The position numbers were made by a program, and so were the translations under genes. Below are positions 1 to 8,149 of a stretch of DNA of 64,000 bases, in pieces. A model generated the notes under the pieces. It did no database searches. It saw only the letters and a list, made by a program, of their open reading frames with translations, and was not told the DNA's origin. Origin of the DNA: Frateuria_A sp035943815 (GTDB lineage Bacteria; Pseudomonadota; Gammaproteobacteria; Xanthomonadales; Rhodanobacteraceae). The stretch covers positions 1-64,000 of the forward strand of contig NZ_DASZBU010000017.1 of NCBI RefSeq assembly GCF_035943815.1, written 5' to 3'. The number at the start of each line of letters is the position of its first letter. Within the stretch, counting starts at the first letter, position 1.

Positions 1-494
1 CCGCGTGAGCATATGGCCCGAGATGGCTCGCTCGACCTCGATCGCCACCGCCTCGTGCGTGGCGTCGTCGACGATCGTCAGGCACTTGATCACCCGCCCT
101 TCGGCCGTGCGGTCGAAGACGAAGTCCATGGACCAGACCTCATTGGCCGCCATCGGTCGCAGCAGCGGCTGACGTTCGCCCATCGGCACCTTCTTGCGCT
201 TGCGCTGCCGCACCTGCAGCTTCGCTTCCTGGTACAGCCGTTCGACTCGCTTGTAGTTCACGAGCAATCCTTCCTGCCTGAGCTTGAGGTAGATCATTCC
301 GACGCCGTAGCGCTTGTGCCGGTGCGCCAGCGCCAGGATGCGCTCGCGCAACTCGACGTTGCGGTCCGGGCGAGGCGCATAGCGCAAGGCGCTGGCACTC
401 ATGCGCATGACGGCCAGAGAGCGCCGCTCGCTTAAGCCCCGATCGATCATGTGCCGCACCAGCCCGCGACGGGCCGGTGCGGTCACCACTTTTT
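1..494 (-). CDS. IS3-family transposase OrfB (DDE integrase), N-terminal part
   Basis: This is the catalytic transposase subunit, made as an OrfAB fusion. Reading the minus strand in the -1 frame from the slippery site gives an uninterrupted frame: an HTH_21-like region (RGLSERRSLAVMRMSASALR), a conserved middle (HKRYGVGMIYLKLRQEG) and the start of the rve integrase core, where NEVWSMDFVFDR carries the first catalytic Asp. The frame is open to the window edge, so the second Asp and the Glu of the DDE triad are not seen. No separate start codon is needed because translation enters by frameshifting from orfA. Confidence 0.8.
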
Positions 495-746
495 TCGCAG
501 GGCGTCCTTGATGACCTCGTTCTCGAGGACCTGCTCGGCCAGGAGCTTTTTCAGGCGGCCGTTCTCGGTCTCCAGCTCCTTCAGCCGCTTGGCGTCGGGC
601 ACGCTCATGCCGCCGAACTTGCTGCGCCAGAGGTAGTAGGAGGCTTCGCTGAAGCCGTGCTTGCGGCACAGGTCCTTCACCGCCGTGCCGGCTTCTGCCT
701 CACGCAGGAAGCCGATGATCTGCTCTTCGGAAAAGCGCTTCTTCAC
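483..746 (-). CDS. IS3-family transposase OrfA (helix-turn-helix protein)
   Basis: This 87-residue protein has the IS3 orfA layout: an HTH_Tnp_1 domain (KKRFSEEQIIGFLREAEAG, then CRKHGFSEASYYLWRSKFGG) followed by a leucine-zipper-like helix (ELETENGRLKKLLAEQVLEN). It binds the element ends. I prefer the GTG start at 744-746. A clear AAGGAG lies about seven bases upstream, and relatives begin with the same MKKRF. A TTG two codons further upstream would leave almost no spacing to that site. The reading frame ends at TGA, positions 483-485, just after the slippery heptamer. Confidence 0.85.
   Translation of the reverse strand: MKKRFSEEQIIGFLREAEAGTAVKDLCRKHGFSEASYYLWRSKFGGMSVPDAKRLKELETENGRLKKLLAEQVLENEVIKDALRKKW
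489..495 (-). promoter_or_regulatory. Programmed -1 frameshift heptamer (A_AAA_AAG)
   Basis: On the minus strand the end of orfA reads CGA AAA AAG TGG TGA. This places A_AAA_AAG in the zero frame, the classical IS3 slippery sequence. A -1 slip gives AAA AAA GTG GTG and continues straight into orfB, so the transposase is expected as a fusion. Confidence 0.8.
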
Positions 747-815
747 GTCCAATCTCCTTCGGGTGGGGGATTGGACTCCAAACCGATGCGCTACTCAAAG
801 GCGGGGGGACGTCGA

Positions 816-1004
816 ATGCCCACCGAACCCACAGAAGAGCTTCGACGCGATCCAGAGCGGTACGGAACCTTCCAGAAAGACGAGTACGCGCGATGGAAGG
901 CGCTCGACTACATCACTAAGCCAGATTGGGCCAAACGGTCGTTCATGGACGATTGGATTGCCTACATGAGTACCGATGCCTGCTGGCCCGGAATGGGTGA
1001 TTAG
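816..1004 (+). CDS. Small hypothetical protein (62 aa)
   Basis: This short, acidic and aromatic-rich protein (DPERYGTFQKDEYARWKALD, then SFMDDWIAYMSTDACWPGMG) is not recognised. The composition looks like a real small soluble protein rather than a shadow. The frame is open upstream to an ATG at 786, which would add ten residues. It lies between the IS3 element and the orphan Rhs tip, a position where displaced immunity genes of Rhs systems are often found. That role is only a guess, and it may equally be the tail of a gene interrupted by the IS element. Confidence 0.4.
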   Translation: MPTEPTEELRRDPERYGTFQKDEYARWKALDYITKPDWAKRSFMDDWIAYMSTDACWPGMGD

Positions 1005-1154
1005 CTAGCTACTGGCCCGGCAGGGAAGGAACCGTGGTGGTACCGGACGCAGCCGCTTGTGCCTACTTGCCCCTACGCGTCCGTAGATCGAACCGCCCAT
1101 TGCGCTGCCCTCACGTACGTGTAGACTCGGGCGGGGATACAAGGAGATCCGAGT

Positions 1155-1904
1155 ATGGGGAAGGGAGCACGGATTGGCCTCTTCATGGCCGTGATCATCG
1201 GCGGCAGTCAAGTCTCGCAAGCACATTTCTTAGGTGCAGACCCGAAACCGCCAAAAGCAGGCGACCTATTCGGATTCAACCGCTACGCCTACGCGAACAA
1301 CAATCCGGTCAGAAATGTGGACCCCGATGGTCGGGACTGCACCACATCAGATCGGGTGACCACCTGCTTTACTGCGGTCTATCGCGTGTCTTTCCCCGCT
1401 CAACCCGGGTTCAAGGATTTCACAAGCAGCTCCCCCAACTACCATTTTTACAGTGTCCCGGTGGCAACCCCTGGCATGACGGTGGCCCAAAACCAAAACT
1501 ATTTGGTAAGGAATCCAACCCCTGGTCTCTCGCACGGGGCCTCTCCCCAGGGCACCCCCAATGACGCCACGCCCGTCATCGGAAACATGATTCCGATTTC
1601 TATCAGCCCGGTCATGTCCTTCCAGCTCACGAATCAGGTGAATGGCCAGCCGGTGGTCGTAAATGTCACCGAGCCCGGTCATCCATTGCAGTCTGGCATC
1701 GTAGTGCGCCAAGCCACGCAGTCGAGCGACGGCACTACCTCTATTCAGAGTTGGGGTGAGGGAACATCCTCACTGCAGGCGTCCGGCTCTCTCTTCGGCA
1801 AGGACATCGACAACGTGTGGAAGCAAGAGGGTCCACCGTCACCGCCCAACCCCACTGGCTGTAGCGCAGCTGCGGGACCAATGAACAATGTCTGCAACCA
1901 TTAA
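1155..1904 (+). CDS. Orphan Rhs C-terminal tip with variable (toxin-like) domain
   Basis: Residues about 26-60 (PKAGDLFGFNRYAYANNNPV, then RNVDPDGR) are the conserved end of an Rhs repeat-associated core. In full-length Rhs proteins this junction is followed by a polymorphic toxin. Here the core is absent. The ORF has its own ribosome-binding site (AAGGAGAT) and ATG, and residues 1-23 look like a short hydrophobic export signal. The tail (about 61-249) is unlike the core and carries a GHPLQSGIVVR ... WGEGTSSLQ pattern that I cannot name. The membrane protein gene behind it overlaps by 17 bases. It could be a displaced tip left by Rhs recombination or a domesticated secreted effector. Confidence 0.6.
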   Translation: MGKGARIGLFMAVIIGGSQVSQAHFLGADPKPPKAGDLFGFNRYAYANNNPVRNVDPDGRDCTTSDRVTTCFTAVYRVSFPAQPGFKDFTSSSPNYHFYSVPVATPGMTVAQNQNYLVRNPTPGLSHGASPQGTPNDATPVIGNMIPISISPVMSFQLTNQVNGQPVVVNVTEPGHPLQSGIVVRQATQSSDGTTSIQSWGEGTSSLQASGSLFGKDIDNVWKQEGPPSPPNPTGCSAAAGPMNNVCNH

Positions 1905-2316
1905 GCCGCCGATGCGCCTTTTAGTGGGTTTCTTGCTGGCGCCCTTGGCTCCCGGTTTGCTGTTCTGGCTGCTTTCGCTGGTCGGCAATCCCGGTGAAGG
2001 TCTTTGGGCTTTAAAATTCTTAGCCCTAGTTAGCTATCCCGCCATGCTGGTCTTAGGTGTGCCAGCGCACATGCTGTTGACCACGCGCCACTGGACCAGC
2101 GGTTGGAGTTACTCCATGGCGGGGGTTCTGATCGGGGCGACTGTAGCGGTGGTACTCTTTTACAGTACAGCGATTCACAATTTCAGCCCAGCGCTTGACC
2201 CCAACAAGTCTTTGGGACCGTTCGCAGGCATTTTGATCATCGCTGCGCTGCTCGGTGCACTAGCCGCCTGGGTTTTCTGGCTGATCGCACGTCCGAATCG
2301 GATACCCAGTGCATAG
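1888..2316 (+). CDS. Four-helix membrane protein, candidate immunity protein
   Basis: This 142-residue protein is almost entirely hydrophobic. It has four predicted membrane spans: about residues 10-30 (LLVGFLLAPLAPGLLFWLLS), 42-62, 75-95 (MAGVLIGATVAVVLFYS) and 112-133 (FAGILIIAALLGALAAWVFW). It starts inside the end of the Rhs tip gene and overlaps it by 17 bases, the arrangement typical of toxin/immunity pairs. It has no recognisable family. Its role as an immunity protein for the upstream tip is inferred from position and size only. An alternative is an unrelated small membrane protein. Confidence 0.5.
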   Translation: MSATIKPPMRLLVGFLLAPLAPGLLFWLLSLVGNPGEGLWALKFLALVSYPAMLVLGVPAHMLLTTRHWTSGWSYSMAGVLIGATVAVVLFYSTAIHNFSPALDPNKSLGPFAGILIIAALLGALAAWVFWLIARPNRIPSA

Positions 2317-2320
2317 GGTC

Positions 2321-3321
2321 ATGCGGTGGTCGCTAGTGGTCTGCTTCATGGCGATAAGCCCTTGGTCTTGGGCCCAGATGCCTGGTGCAATTCCGATCCC
2401 CGATGACCCGAACGTAAAAGCCCTTGAGCAACTGGCGGATGCGCCGGATCGCGTGGACTACGCGAAGGTTCAGACCGCCATTGAGAGAGCGGTCAATTCC
2501 AGCTTCGACGCGTCGGCCTTCAACGCGGAGCTGGATCGCTTGGCAATTCTAGTCAGAGCACGAGTGCCGAAGGGCGCCCCACCCACGGAAGTGATGACGG
2601 CGCTGGGGCAAGTGATCTACACGTCCGGCCCTTGGAACGATGACCATCCGTTCTCCTATGACCTAGACGACCCGCTCGGCGCGAAATATCAGAACAAGCT
2701 GGTATCGACCTATCTACACACGCGCAAGGGCAACTGTGTGTCGATGCCCACGCTACTGATTATTTTGGGGCAGAAGCTCGGTTTGAACATGACGCTGAGC
2801 CAGGCACCACAGCACGAATTTGCGCGTCTCCAGGATGTAAACGGACGATGGTTCAATATCGAGGCCACCAGTCCTGGCTCCCCACCTGACTCGAAATACA
2901 TCAACGAACTGCACGTCACGTCGCTATCGATGCAGAGCGGAATCTACATGCGAACGACTACGCCACGTGAAACCGTCGCAGCGATGCTCGGACCGCTGGA
3001 AAGCATCTACGCCCACACACGTCCACCGGGCTACCTGCTCGGCTTGGCGAAGTTGGAGCAGCGGCTCGATCCAAAGAATGCGAACGAATACGTGAGTGAG
3101 GCGAAGCCTATTTCCTGACCCTCGCTCACCGCTACCTAGTGCACCACCTGACCCCCGAAGTGTTGCCACCGGCGCAGCGAACAGATTTCAACGCGCTCTA
3201 CGACGCCAACGACCGCCTCATTAAACGGGTGAAAGCGATGGGTTGGGCTCCGCCCACCGATGCCGGCGACAAGGAATACTTGGAACGCGTGACACGCTAC
3301 AAAGCCGAGCACGGCAAATAG
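2321..3321 (+). pseudogene. Secreted transglutaminase-like (SirB1-type) protein, frameshifted near 3106
   Basis: After a signal peptide (MRWSLVVCFMAISPWSWAQ) the protein resembles the SirB1/transglutaminase-like family. It has a Cys in THTRKGNCVSMPTLL, a His in APQHEFARL and an acidic position in WFNIEATS, the expected Cys-His-acid arrangement. The main frame stops at 3116-3118, but the next frame continues without a stop from 3112 to 3321 with sensible sequence (FLTLAHRYLVHHLTPEVLPP ... ERVTRYKAEHG). One missing base around 3106 would restore a single protein of about 330 residues reading AKRYFLTLAHRYL. It may be a real pseudogene or a sequencing error. It follows the membrane protein closely, with an alternative GTG start at 2309 overlapping it. 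Confidence 0.55.
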
Positions 3322-3368
3322 CGATCCAGCAGGGCTGATCGGCGGTCCGACCCATTCTTAATACTCTC

Positions 3369-4040
3369 CTACCCGGGGTTGGTCGCTAGCACAGAGCACG
3401 CGCCGTGCCTCCCGCCGAGCAGGCTTGCCTGCGCAGAACCAGCCTGATGCTCAACACCAGCAGTGTGCGCAACCCAAGCCGGATGCGTGGTCAGCGGCGA
3501 CCGGAATCCGCACGCCCCAAGCCTTTTCGCCCATTGCAGCAGCACCAAGCCCAGTCCACCCGCAGCTGCATGGACCAGGACCGTGTCGCCGCGCTTCACT
3601 GGGTACACATGCGTCAATAACATGTGCGTTGTGATCCCGCGCAACAGAAGCGCCGCAACATCGTCATCATCGAGGCCATCTGGCACGTGCAGCAGCCGTG
3701 CTGCCGGAATATTGCGCACGCTGGCGTAGCCGCCTACCGGTGGCCCCGCGTAGGTGACACGCTGACCCGGTTCGATCCCACGGACCGCCGCGCCGATGGC
3801 CTCGACGATGCCGACCGCTTCCACGCCGAGCACGGAGGGGAAGTTCGGCAGAGCATAGATGCCGGTCCGATGATAGACATCGACAAAGTTGACGCCGATC
3901 GCAGTGTGGCGCACCCGGACTTCTGCATCGCCTAGCGCGGGAAGCAGGACTTCCCGAACCTTTAATTCTGAAACGTTGCCATATTGCCCGACCACTACCT
4001 CGGTCGCGGCGACCTTGCTAGCCTGATGAATGGAGCTCAT
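3369..4040 (-). pseudogene. Truncated NADPH:quinone oxidoreductase (zinc-less MDR family)
   Basis: The N-terminal 180 or so residues are a typical quinone oxidoreductase: the GroES-like fold (IGVNFVDVYHRTGIYALPNF, PSVLGVEAVG), the loop AGPPVGGYA, and the start of the Rossmann domain (VLVHAAAGGLGLVLLQWAKR). The family normally has about 325 residues. Here, after KRLGA, the sequence becomes unrelated and stops at residue 223, so the NADPH-binding half is lost. The start at 4038-4040 is chosen because MSSIHQASK is preceded by a CAGGA motif. It is divergent from the LysR gene next door, a common pairing. It is probably inactive. Confidence 0.6.
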
Positions 4041-4129
4041 GATCCTGCCGCTCTTTTGCCCAGGGAAATTGCGCGGCGAGATTGCGCCAGTCGCACCCAT
4101 ACCACCACCCCTTACCACGAGCACTCGTT

Positions 4130-5041
4130 GTGCAAAAACGCACAAGTCGAAATTCTTTGGGGGGACACCACCTGCAGTGGGACGACGTCCGCCATTTCTT
4201 GGAGCTAGCGCGACTGGGAAGCCTGTCGGCCGCGGCGAAGGCGCTCGGCGTGGAACATTCGACTGTTGCCAGGCGAATCCAATCGCTAGAGCAGTCCCTC
4301 GGACTGCGGCTGTTCGACCGTCTGGCCAAGGGCTGGTCGCTCACGCGGGAAGGCGAGCTCCTGACCGTCCAGGCCCAACGCATCGACGACGAGGCGCAGG
4401 CATTCTCCCGTGCGGTGCTAGGGGCCTCGTCCCAGCATGGCACCGTGCGGCTTTCCGCACCCCCCGTGCTGGCGAGCCATTTCCTCGTGCCCAGGCTGGC
4501 CGCGGTCCGATCGCAATGGCGGAACATCGATCTGCAGGTCATTGGTGAATCGCGGGACGCCAATTTGGTTCGGGGCGAGGCCGACCTGGCCATACGCCTT
4601 GCACGACCGACGGCACCAGGCCTGACTGCCCGCCGTATCGGCGAGCTGGGCTACGGCGCATACGCGGCGCATGGCTACACTCATCGCCCCAGCGAGGAGT
4701 GGGAGTTCCTTGGGTACGACGACAGCCTCCGGCATGTGCCACAACAGCATTGGATCGAACAGATCGCTGGCAACAGGCGTTTCGTGTTGCGAAGCAATGA
4801 CCTGGCGACCCTGCTGCATTCAGCGCGGGTGGGGTTGGGTATTGCTGCGCTCCCCCATTTCCTGGCGGCGGGCGACGACGCGCTGACCCCTCTGCCGACC
4901 GCGGCCTACCCCGATCCACGACCGCTCTGGCTTGTGATACATCCGGACGTCAAACGATCGCCACGAGTCCGCCTGGTAGCGGATGTTCTCATCGCCCTGA
5001 TGAGCAACATGAAGCACGAGTTGCTGGATAGCACACGCTGA
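4130..5041 (+). CDS. LysR-family transcriptional regulator
   Basis: This is a transcription factor with an N-terminal winged helix (DDVRHFLELARLGSLSAAAK, then ALGVEHSTVARRIQSLEQSL) and a periplasmic-binding-like effector domain (VRLSAPPVLASHFLVPRLAA ... VGLGIAALPHFLA). Family members start two or three residues before the LQWDDVRHF segment, so the long upstream extension is unlikely to be translated. Candidate starts are GTG 4130, TTG 4157 or CTG 4172, with no clear ribosome-binding site to choose between them. It is divergently arranged with the truncated quinone oxidoreductase, which was probably its target gene. Confidence 0.7.
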   Translation: MQKRTSRNSLGGHHLQWDDVRHFLELARLGSLSAAAKALGVEHSTVARRIQSLEQSLGLRLFDRLAKGWSLTREGELLTVQAQRIDDEAQAFSRAVLGASSQHGTVRLSAPPVLASHFLVPRLAAVRSQWRNIDLQVIGESRDANLVRGEADLAIRLARPTAPGLTARRIGELGYGAYAAHGYTHRPSEEWEFLGYDDSLRHVPQQHWIEQIAGNRRFVLRSNDLATLLHSARVGLGIAALPHFLAAGDDALTPLPTAAYPDPRPLWLVIHPDVKRSPRVRLVADVLIALMSNMKHELLDSTR

Positions 5042-5190
5042 GCATCGTCGCGTAGACCACCGTCCGCAAGGAACTTGCCGGCAGTTTGTGGCGGCGGCAT
5101 CGGGGTGCATCTACGCAGGTGGCATGGTGCCTTTCGCCCGGCTTCAAGGATTGCTGCGAGGACCTTCGTCCAGCAGTCGCGCCAAACCGC

Positions 5191-5397
5191 TCAGCTTACG
5201 CGCCGGACCAAGCGACGCTCATCTATCGGCAAAGCAAGAACCTTCAAGCGGTACAGCTGCTCCTAGGACATACAAAGCTCGAGAGCACCGTCAGGTATTT
5301 GGGAACTGAGGTAGAGGACGCGCTTGAATTGGCCGAGCAAACAGGCGTGACAAAACTGCTGGCGAGCCGAGAGCGTGAACTAGGCCGAAGTCCCTGA
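5191..5397 (+). pseudogene. Tyrosine recombinase (phage integrase) C-terminal remnant
   Basis: The frame from about 5212 reads ATLIYRQSKNLQAVQLLLGH, then TKLESTVRYLGTEVEDALEL. This matches the C-terminal catalytic end of site-specific tyrosine recombinases, with the LLGH motif and the nucleophilic Tyr in STVRYLG. The preceding RRTK segment is in another frame (about 5196-5210), so one base appears to have been lost. Nothing upstream encodes the rest of the enzyme. It is a decayed trace of an integrated element and helps explain the foreign look of the first 10 kb. Confidence 0.6.
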
Positions 5398-5492
5398 GGA
5401 AACTCACCTTTCACAACGTTCAAAGGTATTGGCTTGACATTTGCCTCTAATGTTTCGTGTCTAATGGGGACGACCCAATCCCTAGGACGACT

Positions 5493-5912
5493 ATGGCTAT
5501 CAATCTCGATTCACTCTCCCCCGCTGAGCTTCAGGCTCTGATCAAGAGCGCAGAAGCGCAAATGCATTCTGCCCGCAAGAACCACATCCAAGAGGTCCGG
5601 ACCAAGATTGAGGGGCTTCTCAACAGCGCAGGCCTGACCATCGACGAGGTTTACCCCCGTCGCGGTGGGCAAGGCAGCAAAGGGCCGAAGGCTGCGGTTG
5701 CGCCGAAGTACCGCAACCCGGAGAGCCCAGCCCAAACGTGGTCGGGACGGGGCAAGCGCCCGCTGTGGTTCTCGGAGGCCCTGAAGAAGAAGGGAGTAAC
5801 GGCAGACAGTATGCTCATTGGCGGTGCCGCGACGAAGTCCGCGCCTGCTAAGAAGGTTGCTCCTAAGGCCACCAAGAAGGCTCCCGCCAAGAAGCCAGCG
5901 AAGAAGAAGTAG
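5493..5912 (+). CDS. H-NS/XrvA-like histone-like nucleoid-structuring protein
   Basis: This 139-residue DNA-binding protein has the H-NS layout. It has an N-terminal coiled-coil oligomerisation region (SPAELQALIKSAEAQMHSAR), a linker, and a C-terminal minor-groove-binding motif (YRNPESPAQTWSGRGKRPLW) with the conserved GRG core. A lysine/alanine/proline-rich tail (APAKK repeats to PAKKK) is added at the C-terminus, as in Burkholderia and Xanthomonas histone-like proteins. The start is the ATG at 5493, where homology to MAINLDSLS begins; a longer frame exists but is unlikely. It is followed by a strong terminator. It probably silences AT-richer or acquired DNA; the integrase remnant lies next to it. 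Confidence 0.8.
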   Translation: MAINLDSLSPAELQALIKSAEAQMHSARKNHIQEVRTKIEGLLNSAGLTIDEVYPRRGGQGSKGPKAAVAPKYRNPESPAQTWSGRGKRPLWFSEALKKKGVTADSMLIGGAATKSAPAKKVAPKATKKAPAKKPAKKK

Positions 5913-5935
5913 CGCGAACGACCTTGCCATAAGAC

Positions 5936-5961
5936 CCCGCAGGCCCCTGCGGGTTTTTTTT
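5936..5961 (+). terminator. Rho-independent terminator after the H-NS-like gene
   Basis: A perfect seven-base-pair stem (CCCGCAG / CTGCGGG, 5936-5942 and 5947-5953) with a four-base loop is followed by eight T residues. It lies 24 bases after the stop codon. Confidence 0.85.
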
Positions 5962-6071
5962 CCCGAGCTTTGGAGGGAGCCGGATCCGCTTCCGGGCGGT
6001 GTTTCTCGAACGGCCTCGCCTCAGCCGAGCAGCACGGGTAATGCTCCGGCATAGAAGAGTCGCCCTGCTCG

Positions 6072-7022
6072 CTAGGGCGCGAGCGGCTCCCAAACATAGC
6101 CTTCGCCCAGACGGCGCACATGTCCGATGCCGGGAAAGACCAAGTGTGCACCGGCGACCCATGTGTGGTGGGCGGCAACCCGTGACAAAAAACGCTCGCG
6201 CGTCGTCTCCGCCTCCGAGCGGTTGCTGTCAAAACGGATCGTCACCCGCGGGTCGGTAAACTGCACCAGCGGAAAATGTACGACGTCACCCCATGCCAGC
6301 AACACCTGCCCGCGACTCGCGAAGCGATAGCCGGTATGGCCTGCAGTATGGCCATACACGGGTACAGCACGCACGCCGGCGGCCAGTGTCGCGCCGGCGC
6401 TGAAAGTCTTCAGTCGACCTTCTCGTTTGTATGGGGCAAGTTCCTCCGCCGCTTCCTTGAACACCTCCTGCAGCCGCACTCCGACCTTGCTTGCATTGTC
6501 AGGATGGAGCCAAAACGCAGCCTCCCGGGCATCCAGGCGGACCACTGCGTGGGGGAAGGTGGGTTGGCCGTGCGTGACCAAACCGCCGTCGTGGTCGGGG
6601 TGCAGGTGCGTCAGCAGCACCTCGTCGATCTGTGCCGGCGTGTAGCCAGCCTCGCGTAGGCTCGCCAGGAGCTTGCCCGACTCGGCACCGAACAGGTCTC
6701 CCGCGCCGGTATCCACCAGAAAGCGCTTGTGCCCGGTATCGACCAAGAATGCGTTGACTGAGGTAGGAACGCGGTCGGGTGCATGTGCCTGTGTGAGCAG
6801 GGCGTGCGAAACGCCGGGCTCATCGTCAACGAGCAGCTCGGCGGACGGCAACATCAGGCGCCCATCGGACAAGGCGATTACGTGGAAGGCGCCCAGACGC
6901 ATGCGCTGGAAACGCGGCTCCGCGGTCACTGACCGAGTGGCGGCGACTGCCGTTCCAGCCAGAGCTAGCAAGGCGACGGCGGCCACAGATACGAAGCGCA
7001 CGAACAATGGACGGTGCCTCAT
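6072..7022 (-). CDS. Secreted metallo-beta-lactamase-fold hydrolase
   Basis: This 316-residue protein has a clear signal peptide (VSVAAVALLALAGTAVAA, about residues 11-28) and an MBL-fold domain. The zinc motif LTHLHPDHDGG is complete. Further ligands are the His in YGHTAGHTGYR and the Asp in AWGDVVHFP. Catalytic-type residues are therefore present, but the substrate cannot be told: relatives include lactonases, arylsulfatase-type and other hydrolases. It acts in the periplasm or outside the cell. It lies 80 bases downstream of, and in the same orientation as, a LysR regulator gene. Confidence 0.75.
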   Translation of the reverse strand: MRHRPLFVRFVSVAAVALLALAGTAVAATRSVTAEPRFQRMRLGAFHVIALSDGRLMLPSAELLVDDEPGVSHALLTQAHAPDRVPTSVNAFLVDTGHKRFLVDTGAGDLFGAESGKLLASLREAGYTPAQIDEVLLTHLHPDHDGGLVTHGQPTFPHAVVRLDAREAAFWLHPDNASKVGVRLQEVFKEAAEELAPYKREGRLKTFSAGATLAAGVRAVPVYGHTAGHTGYRFASRGQVLLAWGDVVHFPLVQFTDPRVTIRFDSNRSEAETTRERFLSRVAAHHTWVAGAHLVFPGIGHVRRLGEGYVWEPLAP

Positions 7023-7102
7023 AACACGAACTCCATAGGGGGGAGTTCAAGCATGACTTCGCCTTCTGTCGGGCGACACTGACAGGAATGAACGGTCCGC
7101 TT

Positions 7103-7972
7103 TCAGGAATGTTCGGCGGTCGGCGCCAGCATCTCGACGGCGAGGTCGGTCAACGCCCGCAGGCGGTCCATGCGGCGCAGATCACTGTGATAGCCCATCC
7201 ACATCGTTCTTGCAGGCGGCGGCTCATCGAAGTCGACCCGGCGCAGACCGGACGTATGCTCGGCCAGCACGCACGGCAGCACGGCTAGGCCCACGCCCTG
7301 CGCACACATTCGTGCCTGCGCGCTTCGACTATTGCTTCGGAACGCGATGTTCGCTGCGGGCAGCTTCTGCTGCAGCCAAACTGTGTCCGGATAGAAACCC
7401 TGTTCGGTATCCACCAGGATCAATGCTGCGCCGGCGCCATCGGCGGTGGGATCCGGTTGGTCCCGTGCAGTGTAGACGCCGTGCTCCAGAACCATGAGGC
7501 GGCGCTGCACGATATCCACATCGTCGAACGGCACATTGCGGAAGACGATATCGGCCTCGCGCCGGGACAGGTCGAACAGCCTCGGTTCACTAATCAACTC
7601 CGGCACCAGCCGCGGGAAGCGGCGCGTGAGTTCAGCGATCACCGGGGCCAGCACCAGGCTTCCGAACCAGTCTGATGCAGAGATGCGCAGGATGCCGGTG
7701 GGCTGGCTGTCCTCGCCGGCAAGCCGGCGCTCGATAGCCAGTGCCTGTAACTCCATGATTTCGGCCTGCTGCAGGATCGCGCGGCCGGCTTCGGTCAATA
7801 GGAGGCCTTGCGGACCGCGCTGCAGCAGCACCTGGCCAGTGTCGTCCTGCAGCGCGCGCAGACGTCGGCCCACAGTTGGGTGACTCAGCCCAAGTCGACG
7901 TGCGGCGCCACCGATGGATCCGGCTCGCGCCAAGGCGAGGAAAATGCGTACGTCACCCCACTCCATCGCCAC
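7103..7972 (-). CDS. LysR-family transcriptional regulator
   Basis: This 289-residue regulator has an N-terminal winged helix-turn-helix (WGDVRIFLALARAGSIGGAA, then RRLGLSHPTVGRRLRALQ) and the LysR substrate-binding domain (TGILRISASDWFGSLVLAPV ... RMCAQGVGLAVLPCVLAEHT). The start MAMEWGD fits family N-termini. It is co-oriented with the metallo-beta-lactamase-fold gene downstream, which it may control. The inducer is unknown. Confidence 0.8.
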   Translation of the reverse strand: MAMEWGDVRIFLALARAGSIGGAARRLGLSHPTVGRRLRALQDDTGQVLLQRGPQGLLLTEAGRAILQQAEIMELQALAIERRLAGEDSQPTGILRISASDWFGSLVLAPVIAELTRRFPRLVPELISEPRLFDLSRREADIVFRNVPFDDVDIVQRRLMVLEHGVYTARDQPDPTADGAGAALILVDTEQGFYPDTVWLQQKLPAANIAFRSNSRSAQARMCAQGVGLAVLPCVLAEHTSGLRRVDFDEPPPARTMWMGYHSDLRRMDRLRALTDLAVEMLAPTAEHS

Positions 7973-8149
7973 GTCCCACGGTCACAAGTCGAGACTTTGC
8001 CTAACTGCTACGGAGTCCGCAATGCGGACGACCGTAGGCTCATACTCCGTCTTACCGGGAACCGCCTATCTCGTCGATCGCGCTTGGCGTGCTGGCTCAT
8101 TTACCCTGGAAGTCCGCTTCCGGCCATAAGCCGACATCCAACGCTTGAG

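Larger units (their letters stand above)
1..780 (-). mobile_element. IS3-family insertion sequence, partial
   Basis: An IS3-family element of the two-ORF, programmed-frameshift type is read on the minus strand and runs off the left edge of the window, so only orfA and the first part of orfB are visible. The right boundary is placed near 780 because the orfA ribosome-binding site and short leader lie at about 747-775 and the sequence beyond belongs to an unrelated ORF. The terminal inverted repeat cannot be defined because the other end is outside the window. It sits at the edge of a region full of gene remnants, which fits a mobile, decaying stretch. Confidence 0.8.

Noticed and set aside
5042..5190. 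A tRNA or attachment site next to the integrase remnant
   Set aside because: I found no cloverleaf arms, T-loop consensus or direct repeats in this stretch.
5434..5465. TTGACA followed by TCTAAT upstream of the H-NS-like gene as a promoter
   Set aside because: The spacing is 20 bases, too long for a normal sigma-70 promoter, so I did not list it.
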